From assembly GCF_002288925.2 (NCBI RefSeq), contig NW_022098076.1, positions 81,427,362 to 81,491,361 of the forward strand: a stretch of 64,000 bases of DNA. Reading direction: 5' to 3'. Positions 32,331 to 42,329 of this stretch are shown here, one piece after another. The translations under genes and the position numbers were made by a program. This stretch comes from Delphinapterus leucas. Its lineage: Eukaryota; Chordata; Mammalia; Artiodactyla; Monodontidae. Every line of letters begins with the position of its first letter. Positions within the stretch are counted from its first letter, which is position 1. Under the pieces are notes generated by a model, which ran no database searches, had not been told where the DNA came from, and saw only the letters and a program-made list of their open reading frames with translations.

Positions 32331-32504
32331 GGTAGCCAGATAAAATACAGGATGCCCAGTTCAAGTGGAACTTCAGATAAAAAAATATTTTTAGTATAAG
32401 TGTATCCCCAATATTGCATGGGACATACTTATATACTAAAAAAAAATTCTAAAATTAAACTTGAGCTAAGCATGCTGTATCTTATTTGCTAAATCTGGGA
32501 AGCC
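32331..32504. mobile_element. Palindromic DNA-transposon remnant (MER53-like MITE)
   Basis: The left arm (ggtagccagat...tacaggatgcccagttcaagt...tttttagtataagtgtatccccaatatt) is the imperfect reverse complement of the right arm (gcatgggacatacttatatac...acttgagctaagcatgctgtat...aaatctgggaagcc). The whole 174-bp element can fold back on itself. It interrupts an L2. Non-autonomous foldback elements of this kind were moved by DNA transposases early in mammalian evolution. The family name is a guess. Confidence 0.7.
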
Positions 32505-32999
32505 ATGTTAGGGCTTGAAGAAAGAGTATGCTTGGTGTGTTCAAGGAAACAGAAGACCAGAGATATGAGCAAGGGTAAGACTGATAGGAGATGAGGTCCT
32601 ACAGGTGGCAGATGGCTGGGTCACAGGGGGCCTTTGGGCTACTGTAATGACTTTGGCTTTGGCCTTTGAGCGTGATAGGAAGTCAGCAGGAGGCTTTGAG
32701 CAGAAGTGTCAAGATTCATTCATTTTTTTCCAATTGTCTAATGAATTTCATTCAATACTCATTCAAACAAATTATTGAATATCTATTAGATTTCTTGGGC
32801 TAGGACAATGTTAGGATCCTGTCCCTGCTTTCCAAGGAGATAACACCTAACAAGGTGGTAAGTAACAATATAGACATTTGGGTTGGCATGGGTGGATCAG
32901 CCCAGAGTATCATAGGTGGAGGGATTACTTGGGCCAGAAAAGTCTGGGAAGCATTTTGGACGAGGTAGACTAAATGGTCCAGGAAGGATGGGTGGGAAG
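32505..32999 (+). repeat. L2 LINE fragments, right of MITE
   Basis: 'tgtgttcaaggaaacagaag', 'gactttggctttggcctttg' and 'ggaggctttgagcagaagtg' continue an L2 3' region. A second L2-like start follows at about 32,720 ('attcaaacaaattattg'). Confidence 0.6.
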
Positions 33000-33011
33000 G
33001 ATCATATTTTC

Positions 33012-33350
33012 TTTTCTTTATTATTATTATTTAAAATTTTATTTATTTTTGGCTGTGTTGGGTCTTCGTTGCTGCCCGCAGGCTTTCTCTAGTTGCGGTG
33101 AGCAGAGGCCACTCTGCGTTGCGGTGCACGGGCTTCTCATTGCGGGGGCTTCTCTTGTTGCACAGCACAGGCTCTAGGCGCACGGGCTCAGTAGTTGTGG
33201 CTCATGGGCTCCAGAGCGCAGGTTCAGTAGTTGTGGCCCACGGGCTTAGTTGGTCCGTGGCATGTGGGATCTTCCCGGCCCAGGGCTCGAACCCGTGTCC
33301 CCTGCATTGACAGGCGGTTTTTTAACCACTGCTCCACAGGGGAAGTCCCA
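33012..33350 (-). mobile_element. CHR-type SINE, long form
   Basis: Reverse orientation: 'attttatttatttttggctg' tail, several tandem variants of the 'cagtagttgtgg' module, B-box-like 'gggctcgaacccg', and head ending 'ggggaagtccca'. An exact 12-bp duplication 'gatcatattttc' lies at 33,000-33,011 and 33,351-33,362. At 339 bp it is one of the longest copies here. Confidence 0.95.
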
Positions 33351-33362
33351 GATCATATTTTC

Positions 33363-34185
33363 CTGTTTCAAACCTGTAGATGTTGTTCTCTAGAATGTGA
33401 AAGGAGCCTTGGGGGGCATTGTAGCCTCTGCATCCAGTGTCCCCTAGGGACAGTTCTCCCCTACTACATCATGCCAAGACAGCACATTCAGAACAAAACG
33501 GATCACAGGAGGAGCATCAATCCCCAGCTAACAGGTCAGAGGACCAGAACTCTGAACACAGTCAAAAACGGATCTTTGCCACGCTGACACACCACATGCA
33601 CAGACCTTGTCTGGAGTGGGAATATGGACTTCAATAAATGTGCAATTTATAAAACAAGCATTGCTTTTCCCTAAGGATTCCTATCTCTGTTAGCATCCAG
33701 AAAAATTCCTGGTACACCAGAAAAACTGATAAATGTTTGTGGAATAAATATCCAACTTGGGCATCAACTTGCAGAACGCATTTTGAAGTGCTTCTAATAG
33801 AGTGATCAGCTTCCTCAATTAGCTTTAATTTAATTTAGCTTTCATTGTTCTCAGACTGCCTAAGTGAGTACCGAAGAGATCTCATGCCCTGTGGCTTCTC
33901 TGAAACAGCCAGAGAACCTCAGAGAAGTGTCATGCTTGTAGTCTGGAGCCAGGGAACCAGAGGGGACCAGAGGTGAGAACCTCCTGGTTCCCAAGGCCTG
34001 GAGCGCATCTGCCAATCTGGGAAATGCAGTCAGCATAGGTCCTCCAAGTGAGAGGCTGGTTTGGGCTGGAGAACTGGTCTGCGTTCAAGCCTCTTTCTTC
34101 TTTAATGAAAAGCTAAGTTAAGGCCATGGTTGCTGACGTTCTCTGAAGAATGCCAAACACATCCAGAAACAAATTTATGGAACAC
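33363..34185. other. Unrecognised spacer
   Basis: No gene assigned. An AATAAA occurs near 33,633 but nothing upstream supports a transcript. Confidence 0.3.
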
Positions 34186-34187
34186 GC

Positions 34188-34640
34188 CCTGTTTTCATTT
34201 CCTAGGCCTGCTACGACAAATTACTATAAACTGGGAGGCTTAAAACATCGAAACTTGATTCTTTGCAGAGTTCTGGAGGCCAGAGGTCCAAAACTAAGGT
34301 GTCGGCAGGGCTGTGACCCCTCTAGTCTTTAGGGGGAAAATCCTTCCCTGCCTCTTCCATCTTCTGGTGGCTCCAGGTGTCCCTTGGCTGTGGCAGCATC
34401 ACTCCAATCTCTGACCCCATGGTCACACTGCCTCTTCCTCCTCTGTCTCAAAACTCTCTGCCTCTCTTATAAGGACATTTATCATTGAATTTAGGGCCCA
34501 CCCAGATGATCCATATCTCAAGATCCTTATCTTACTTACATCTGCAAAGACCCTTTCTCCAAATAAATTCACATTCACAGGTCCCAGAGGTTACGATATG
34601 GACACATCTTTTGGGGGGACACCATACAATCCACTATACT
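34188..34640 (-). repeat. MaLR-type LTR
   Basis: 'ttcatttcctaggcctgctac', 'aactgggaggcttaaaacatc', 'cttctggtggctccaggtgt' and 'ttttggggggacaccatacaa' give a reverse-orientation LTR closely related to the one at 22,566-23,022. Confidence 0.8.
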
Positions 34641-35284
34641 CTCCAAAACACAAAACAGTGAGAGGATCAAGAGAAAATAGAAGTGTATGAATAAAGTGAA
34701 AATGTGCAAGGAGATTGCTGTTAGTGTATAATATGTGCAAACACAGCCAGCAGCAAATGTTATCATTGCCCTGGCCGCATCCCCACAGCGCTGCCATTCC
34801 CAGACAACAAATTGCTCCTACCTGAAGGCGTCTCTCAGTCTCTGCCTAAGAGTTTTCTCTCATTGCTGGATTGTGTTTGCCCCAGAGCAGGTGAGGCAGA
34901 ACTAAAATGATCAAGGAATTAATCCTCTGGAGAAAAGCATTCAACAGATGATGGATAGGATTTGGGGGCAAGTACCCCAATTTCCTTACCCATCTTGAGG
35001 AGAGCAAGTTCTACCCAATCTTTCAGAGGTCCCTGGCGAGACTGAGTCCTAATTGCCCACATCATTAACTTTCTCATTAACATACCCAGGATCGACTTCC
35101 TTCCTTTCTCCATCTCACATCCTTTTCCCCCTGTGAGTGCTTCCTGTGGATCACCTCCCCAGTAAACTACCTGTATTCAAATACTAGGCTCAGGGTCTGC
35201 TTCAGGAGGAAGCCAGCAGAAGACACACTTAAGTATATTTGCTTTCATTTGAGTGCTTATTATGTGAAACACCAGGCTAAGAAC
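34641..35284. other. Unrecognised spacer
   Basis: Nothing assigned. Confidence 0.3.
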
Positions 35285-35478
35285 TTTATCATATCTAATT
35301 TACACATCAACCGTAGCCATTTGAGGGCCATATTATTATTATCACTTTATAGATGCAGAAACAGAAGCTTAGAGAATGTAAGCCTTTGCTTACAAGTTCA
35401 CAGGTAGTAGTACATGGAAAGCTGGGATTGGAACTAGCTCTATGGAACTTCGAAATCCATACTCTCCTTAAACCCAAT
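35285..35478 (-). repeat. MIR SINE
   Basis: 'ctttatagatgcagaaacag', 'ttacaagttcacaggtagtag' and 'agctgggattggaactagc' are the reverse complement of MIR in the right order. Confidence 0.75.
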
Positions 35479-35514
35479 GTGATACCTTCTTCCTATATTC
35501 AAGCTTCTGTCTTA

Positions 35515-35965
35515 GGTTTCCCAGCAGACAGACTCTGAGTTGGAGATTGGTCTGTAGAAAGTTCATTGGGGAGTGTCGCCAATATCAGTTCTCATGGGGA
35601 TTGACAAAAGCAGTGTTGGTCAGAGGGAGAAGTTGGATTGTAATACAGTCACAAAGACCTCATCCTGTTTCATGGGGAGCTCAGAAACTGAGGTGGTCCT
35701 CCAGGGTCATCTTGCCTTGAGGCAAAGGGGGTGGTTCTTTATACCCTCCCGGAACTGTCCGGTCACTGGACCTGAGCTGCCAGTGAGAAGAAGGCATGGT
35801 CTTGTGTGAGGTGGCTTTACCTAACAGAGGGCGATTTCTGGAGGACAACTCATCTGAAAGTCTTCTGCTGTCAACACTTGCAGCAACTGGAAGAAAGGTT
35901 ACCAGAATCTTGAGATGGAGGGTCTGCGAGGTGCGCTAAAATGTGCACTGCTGTTTACCCTTGAC
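35515..35965 (-). repeat. ERV-L LTR, downstream copy
   Basis: Similar in order to the copy at 37,410-37,765. Compare 'gccttgaggcaaag...ttctttatac' with 'aatttaaggcaagag...cactttatac', and 'ctgaaagtcttctgctg...gcagcaactgg' with 'ctgaaagccttcagccc...gcagctgg'. With ERV-L coding remnants between them on the minus strand, this is the 3' LTR of a degraded provirus. Edges are approximate. Confidence 0.65.
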
Positions 35966-36865
35966 ACTGCTTGGATCCAGTTTTTTTCATATAAGACATT
36001 CTGGGACCAACTCTCCCAGGATTATAAGAAAATGGGTAGTGGGATGAACTATGGGACCCATCACTGTAGCTCATCTCAAAGCTGCAAATGATCTGCCCAT
36101 TCGAGATTTCTCTCTCCCTCAGCTGTTACTTCTGCTGGTTCAGGTGGTTTACTTGGTGGGATGACCAAGAACCTCAACACTGAGAAGCCTGAACATTGGT
36201 CAATCTACCCTTCTCAGGCTATGGCTGCTACGTTTATCCATTCAGTATCAAAACTGGGCAGGGGAGTACCAAGAGGCTCAGGTGGTTCACCTGGGTACCA
36301 AACATAATCTTCCCTCTCCCCACTGTGTAATAGGAGCCTCACCTCCTCTGAGTAACAGAATCCATCACTCCTGCCAGGGTGGACAACTTGCTGTATTACT
36401 TTCCTGTTTCTTGACACTAGAAGACTGAAGTGACTGGGTGCAGCCCAGTAGCTTGCATTTTAATGGGACCCTTGCTTTGTCCCTTGGTGCAAATGTTTCT
36501 ACCCTGGGAACTAGGACCTTTGAATCCATAGGAACTAGAGTTTTGAAGACCAAGAGCAAGTCACTGGGCACGATGGTGGATGGGACCACTCCCACTTACC
36601 CCGATTGGTTATGGATACTTGTGCTCTACCTTCTGTGGGCCAACACCATGTAATGGTGACTGATTTAGAGTATATGCTGAATCCTAGGAGGTGGGGTGGG
36701 GAGGGAAGGCAGCACCCTTTCAGGGTATCATCTTCAAGACAGTGCCTTAATTGCACCTTCAAAATCCATCCTATTGCTCTATCAGGCCAGCAGCTTCTGA
36801 GTGGGACCAGTAGAGCCCATGGTCATGTGACCACTGCAACATCTCTTTGCTCTAAAGTGGGTTCT
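35966..36865 (-). pseudogene. ERV-L pol 3' remnant (dUTPase region), deleted provirus
   Basis: On the minus strand the translation shows 'LVPRVETFAPRDKARVPL' (36,365-36,595) and, in another frame, 'LLLHSGEREDYVWYPGEP' (36,214-36,417). The first lines up with the dUTPase-like frame of the larger ERV-L copy at 59,969-60,220, and the second with the expected dUTPase C-terminal side. A dUTPase after integrase is characteristic of class III (ERV-L) pol. The frame is broken by shifts and stops. Most of gag and pol is missing between here and the upstream LTR. A SINE ends it at 36,865. Confidence 0.65.
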
Positions 36866-37233
36866 GGGCTACCCTGGTGGCACAGTGGTTAAGAATCTGC
36901 CTGCCAATGCAGGGGACACGGGTTCGAGCCCTAGTCCGGGAAGATCCCACATGCAGCGGAGCAACTAAGCCCATGTGCCACGACTACTGAGCCTGCGTTC
37001 TAGACCCCACGAGCCACAACTACTGAACCTTGCACCACAACTACTGAAGCCCACACACTTAGAGCCTGTGCTCCGCAACAAGAGAAGCCACCGCAATGAG
37101 AAGCCTGCACACCACAATGAAGAATAGCCCCGGCTCGCCGCAACTAGAGAAAACCCGCATGCAGCAGTGAAGACCCAATGCAGCCAAAAATTAAATAAAT
37201 GAATAAATAAATTTATAAAAAATAAAATAAAAT
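36866..37233 (+). mobile_element. CHR-type SINE, extended form with internal repeats
   Basis: Head 'gggctaccctggtggcacag', B-box-like 'gggttcgagccc', then three variants of a 'cacaactactga' module, 'gcctgtgctccgcaacaag', and a long AT-rich tail. The flanks 'aaagtgggttct' (36,854-36,865) and 'aaaatggattct' (37,234-37,245) are a 12-bp duplication with two mismatches. At 368 bp it is the longest SINE in the window. It lies inside the ERV-L remnant. Confidence 0.93.
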
Positions 37234-37245
37234 AAAATGGATTCT

Positions 37246-37409
37246 TTGGTCCAGTATGATGTTATGTAGGACCCACGTCATTGGATCAGATGCTCAGACA
37301 GCGTTGCTGGCTGAGGTCCTGTGGGAAGAAAGGGCAAACCCAGACCCCACAAAATATGTTTATATGTCTGTCAGAATCAGTCTCTGTCCCTTCTATGGTG
37401 GAGGGTCCA
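37246..37409 (-). pseudogene. ERV-L pol remnant (integrase region)
   Basis: 'gtcccttctatggtggaggg' followed by 'tccaatgtagt' matches the integrase-proximal segment of the larger ERV-L copy at about 60,630-60,660 ('gtcccctctatgatggaag', 'tccaatataat'). Non-coding now. It shows that the deletion removed everything between the upstream LTR and integrase. Confidence 0.5.
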
Positions 37410-37765
37410 ATGTAGTTCTCATCAAGAGATGGTGTCATGTCACGGCATTTGTAACAAAGGCTTCAGTCAATCCCACAGGGAGCTTGGGAGAAGGTTGGCC
37501 CCTTAGGGTTGTCTTAATTTAAGGCAAGAGGGCTGACACTTTATACTCAACCCCCCACCAACCAGTCATTGCATGCTGGCTGTCCCCAGAAAGGTAAAGA
37601 CTTTGGGTCAGACAGCTGCTTTCAGCTGATGCAGATTCCCAAAGGGCAATCCAGCTGAAAGCCTTCAGCCCCCAACCGTGCCAGCAGCTGGAGAAGGATC
37701 TGGCAACAGAGCATCCACTAGGGCTCATTTGTCTTCCAGGAGTGAGACTATGTTTGCCACTGTTT
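37410..37765 (-). repeat. ERV-L LTR, upstream copy
   Basis: Partner of the LTR at 35,515-35,965 (see the shared motifs there), on the same strand. On the minus strand this is the 5' LTR. The pair has diverged by many substitutions and indels, so the provirus is old. Confidence 0.6.
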
Positions 37766-38569
37766 TTCCTCCCTGGAGAAATGGATTGGCTCTGAATGGT
37801 CCTCACTCAGAGCAGTTAGCGGATTGTTGGTGGTTTTAGCAGGAATTATTTGAATGGATTGTTGGGAGGAGGAAGGAATCCAGACATTGAAGGAGTAACT
37901 GAAAAAAGGAGGCTGAGCTAATGAGTCTAAACATCTCTTGCAAGAAACTTTGTTGAGAAGAAGAGGGAATCTGTAGATTTGGAGAGAGTGAGTTAGAATG
38001 TCCTTCCTTCCCCACTTCCAAAATAGATGGCTGGGATTATGAGGGAAGTTTGGAAGAATTTTTTCTCTGTGTGAAACTAATTAGTCCTCAGGAGAGCCGA
38101 ATCTGTAGCCCCAGCTTCATGACTTCCATTCCAGCTGAATCAACTGGCTGGAGAGTAACTGGGCTTTGGGCAAGCTTCAGCAGTCAAATCCAAGATTATC
38201 TGGGAGGTCAAGTTATTGACTGAGTCAGACAGACAGGGTGGGTTCACATTCTTGTTATCTACAAAACTTTTATATCATAGTGTGTGAGGTCGGACACTAG
38301 GGAGTCTAGTGGGGTTTGAATGAAGCTTTGAGGAAGTAATCCTACTTATGCCCAAATGGGAGAATAGATTTTTCTTTTTAATGAACATAAGTGACTGGGA
38401 TGTTTTAATGGGACAAATTGGAAGAAGGTCAATGGATTCAGATGCAATCAGAAACTCCCATGTTATCAAGTGAGCAAGTCCAATGCAACTGTACTTTCTA
38501 GGCATCATTTTTGTTACACATCTGTTTAGTGTGTAAAATATGGAAAACCAAGCTCATTATGTGATAAAT
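37766..38569. other. Unrecognised spacer
   Basis: No gene or named repeat. Confidence 0.3.
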
Positions 38570-38574
38570 ATAAC

Positions 38575-39056
38575 TGTTGGGCTGCACCCTGCAGGCCTGC
38601 AAGCCTTGCAGTTGCCCAGTCTCGAGACTGAAGAAAGAGCCTGGAGACAGCGACAGAGACACAAATGATTTAACAGATGGGGATCTTATACAGCTGAGGC
38701 AAGTCTGGGAGCAACACCCCCCACTGTGCGCAGCAGACAGCGGGCAGGACACAGCAGAAGTCTTCGCTACCTGGGGGAGAAGGAGGCTACCATTTATAGG
38801 GGGAATTGACATCGGATTGGCTCATCAACTACCAGGGAAATCAGCAGCAGGGCCACGTCCCTCACAGCCCCTCAGGTTAATGACCACCACGAGGCCAGAC
38901 GTTTCCCTTTAACAAACTAGCAGGTAGAGCTGTTCTGGTCTGAGGGACAAGGGGCAAACATGTCCATGTGAGTAGGGTGCAGGTGAAGCAGGGACTGGTG
39001 GAGCAGGGATGTACAAAGAGCAAGAAAACAGCCACCTTGAGTGGCCTGAGCATTCA
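38575..39056 (+). repeat. Solo LTR of an endogenous retrovirus, copy B
   Basis: Begins TGTTGGGCTGCACCC at 38,575 and ends ...GCATTCA at about 39,056 (482 bp). It is the plus-strand counterpart of copy A at 20,249-20,734, and the similarity runs end to end. The flanks 'ataac' and 'gcaac' could be a worn 5-bp duplication. No internal retroviral sequence adjoins it, so it is a solo LTR left by LTR-LTR recombination. Confidence 0.85.
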
Positions 39057-39459
39057 GCAACCGCTGAGAGCGGGTGGGATTCTCATCTGCTCATGGACTA
39101 TGTGAGTAACTTCCCAAGTCCTATATTTGATTATTTTTTGCCCCTGCCAGGAAGGTCTGCTCTCAGTCTAATCAGGAGGAAATCTGGCTTGTTTGAGCAG
39201 GGCTAGGAGTAGGAATCTGAGCAACCTCAGCCTCTTTCCTTCTGTTGTTTGTGGCAGATGGTTGGGATGGGGGAGAGGATGGATAAGCGTGTGAGTCTCA
39301 TTCTAGATAATAAGAGGAGACCCCTTCTTATGCATACGAGAAGCATTGTGTTGAGTTGAATGAAGAGTTGAACCAGGTATGTATGGGGATCAGGCATGGT
39401 TCATCCTTGGACATCGTAAATATGTCCTTTATCAGAGAACAGTCTAGACTAGCCTCAAG
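39057..39459. other. Unrecognised spacer
   Basis: Nothing assigned. Confidence 0.3.
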
Positions 39460-39835
39460 CTCAGCAACATTGAAAGCACCTCTGCATGCCTGGAACCTTC
39501 TTCTCATGCCCCTCCAAACTCTTCTCTTGGTTATTTCCTTTTCTTCCTTTAGATGTCTGAGCTCAAATGCCTCTTCTGTCCAAAGGTGGGAGCTATTATT
39601 TGGTAGGTAAGTTGATACCTCCCTGTTATTCTCTTTCATCCCCGTAAGTGTTTTTCTTTAGAGTTTATGTCCTAATTTTGTAATCATCTTATTTAACTGT
39701 TCATCTATTTCGACCTCTTGAATGTAAGCTCTATGAGGGCAGTGACCAACTCTGCATTATTTCACAGTCAAATGCCAGTGCCTGGTACCTCGTGATCAGC
39801 CAATAAACTTACATCGATTGAATAAATCATAATGA
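39460..39835 (+). repeat. L2 LINE 3' region
   Basis: 'gagctcaaatgcctcttctg', 'gaatgtaagctctatgagggc', 'ccagtgcctggtacctcgtg' and the tail 'aacttacatcgattgaataaa' are a good match to the L2 3' end on plus. Confidence 0.8.
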
Positions 39836-39879
39836 ACAGGTTTGGCTTGAAAAGGATCCTAAGGCAAAGGCAGTGCTTC

Positions 39880-40018
39880 ATTTTAGTGCCAAGGTATAGA
39901 GTCGGTCTTGGCTCTGCCATTAATCAGCTCCCTGACTTTGGATACAACTTTCAATCTCTCTGGGCCTTGTCTGTAAAATGAAAGGTTGGAAGAGGTTCAG
40001 TCTGACTCCACAGTGATG
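39880..40018 (+). repeat. MIR SINE fragment
   Basis: 'ggctctgccattaatcagctcc', 'caatctctctgggccttgtc' and 'tgtaaaatgaaaggttggaag' match the MIR centre and 3' half. Confidence 0.75.
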
Positions 40019-41395
40019 TGACTAGAACTGAAACTGATTGGGTACATTTTGGAGTTTTATGAGTGTGTTAGTTTACACTGTAGCTTCACCGCAGGAGTTT
40101 CTCTTTCTAACTGATTTATATACCTTATTTTTCATAGAGCATATGTTTTGACCCAAGGCCTATCTACATCCAAAACCGGACAAGCCCTTATTGGAAAAAA
40201 TGTCCATGTAATTAAATTCCAGTACTCACGATTTCTAAAACCACTTTACAGAGAGAATATGGTCAGTCAGTGTAGAAATTCCCAATACAAATTAAATTAA
40301 GCAGTAGGGTCCATTCAAAATGGTTACAAATAATATACAGGAAACTCAAAGCTTTTGTGGTCTGTTCAAAATATTTCAAATGCTTGAGGCAATGGCAGTG
40401 TTTACTAAGGTATCAACAACTTATTCTTTCATGTTAAAAACAAAGGTATTGAAAAGTTAAGAAATCCCTCTGACAGACTTGCTGGTGAGGACACAGGCGT
40501 AAAATTACCACTATATTTATACTTTGGCCACAGAGAAGTGCTCATCAGGGTTCACGGAAACACATGACCCAGACGTGAGTTGCCAGTTGAGAATCAGGTT
40601 CAGGTTCCCTTGTCATTTTCATCAGTACCACAAGCAGGAGGAAATCATGTCTGGTTCTCTCGGTGTCTGTGGTATCAACAAGTCTTTTCTGGCATCAAGA
40701 TGCTTTCTAGGACCCAGCTACTCATTTCATCACCATTAAAACTCTAGTGGTGGCTTCCAGAAGGAAAAAGTGAAAAGGAAGTCCCAACATCTATAATGGT
40801 TAATAGCATTATTTACATATTCCTCAGTAAGTTGGAATCAAGCTTTTAGTTGACTTACTGGCATGAATGTACTCAGAGCACTGAACTGCTGAGTTGGAGA
40901 GGTAGGTAACAGGATGGAAGTGAGCTCAGCTGCAAGGACTCAAAAGACCACATTAGCTGAGAATGGCTGTCTGGAAATGAGATTCGCTACACCAGTGGCC
41001 AGGCTACTATGTAAAGACTTCATCCACGTGAACATGGATGAGTTAGTGCCTTTATTAATACCGCACTATGATAGGGCCTTCAGTTTGGACTCACACCCAG
41101 AGAGAGATTCAATATATTTCTGCGTTTGAAGAGGGATTAAAAAAACCTATAAACCAATAGGGCGTGTCCCGGAAGGAGCAGACTTTTTTAGAAACCTGAA
41201 TTCCACTGATACTGGCTAAACAATTCTTTGAGCCAGTGGTTAAGGATGGATTTATTCAGACTTCAGATTCAGGTCTCCATAAGATCAAAGGAAAAAAATG
41301 TTCTAGCATGTAAGTAAATACATTTTAAACTCTGGTTAATCTGCTCCAGGCAAAAATATCTCCTTCCAGCCTTCCTTTTAGAACTCATCAAGATT
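40019..41395. other. Unrecognised spacer
   Basis: About 1.4 kb without a named repeat. The frames at 40,524-40,739 and 40,914-41,129 have no recognisable product. Confidence 0.3.
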
Positions 41396-41407
41396 AAGAG
41401 GGTTTTG

Positions 41408-41622
41408 GGGCTTCCCTGGTGGCACAGTGGTGGAGAGTCCGCCTGCCGAGGCAAGGGACACGGGTTCGTGCCCTGGTCCGGGAAGATGCCACATGCCGTG
41501 GAGTGGCTGGGCACGTGAGCCATGGCCACTGAGCCTGCGCGTTTGGAGCCTGTGCTCCGCAACGGGAGAGGCCACAACAGTGAGAGGCCCGCGTACCGCA
41601 AAAACAAAAACAAAACAAATAA
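41408..41622 (+). mobile_element. CHR-type SINE (GC-rich subfamily)
   Basis: Head 'gggcttccctggtggcacag', B-box-like 'gggttcgtgccc', 'gcctgtgctccgcaacggg' module, A/C-rich tail. The target duplication is 'aagagggttttg' (41,396-41,407) and 'aagagggctttg' (41,623-41,634), with one mismatch. Confidence 0.95.
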
Positions 41623-41634
41623 AAGAGGGCTTTG

Positions 41635-41993
41635 TCCTCCTCCTCTTTCCCCTTTGTCTTGTGTTTTCGCACTTTGCTCAATCCCTTAACCCATAGACTT
41701 TTATGAAAATTTCTGCAGGTGCTAGACTATTTTCCTTGCTTCTTCTTGAATTTTAGTAAAGAAGAATCTATCTTCTCTCAGCCCCAGAACCTTCTAAAAC
41801 TGTGAGCTTTAAAGATGCCCTGCCCTTCATATACATATTATAGGAAATATGTATATAGATAGGAAATACAGGATGTCCGTTACGTAAAGAAACATAGATA
41901 ATATTATGTTATTTCTTTATAAATTGAGGATCTCGTAGAGAACATTTTGCATATTTGTCTTTTTTCCCCCAGACTCTAAGGACACCCCATGGA
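41635..41993. other. Unrecognised spacer
   Basis: Nothing assigned. It borders the L1 tail. Confidence 0.3.
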
Positions 41994-42329
41994 TTTTTTT
42001 TTTTAACATCTTTATTGGAGTATAATTGCTTTACATTGTTATGTTAGTTTCTGCTGTATAACAAAGTGAATCAGCTATACATATACTTATATCCCCATAT
42101 CCCCTCCCTCTTGCGTCTCCCTCCCACCCCTCTACGTGGTCACAAAACACGGAGCTGATCTCCCTGTGCTATGCAGCTGCTTCCCACTAGCTATCTATTT
42201 TACATTTGGTAGTGTATACATGTCAATGTCACTCTCTTACCTCGTCCCAGCTTACCTTTCCCCCTCCCCACGTCCTCAAGTCCATTCTCTATGTCTGCGC
42301 CTTTATTCCTGTCCTGTCCCTAGGTTCTT

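Noticed and set aside
33012..33587. Plus-strand open frames continuing from the SINE at 33.0-33.35 kb
   Set aside because: They start in antisense SINE sequence and run into unassigned flank. The AATAAA at about 33,633 alone does not support a gene.
36438..36892. Plus-strand open frames over 36.4-36.9 kb
   Set aside because: Antisense to the ERV-L dUTPase remnant and running into a SINE.
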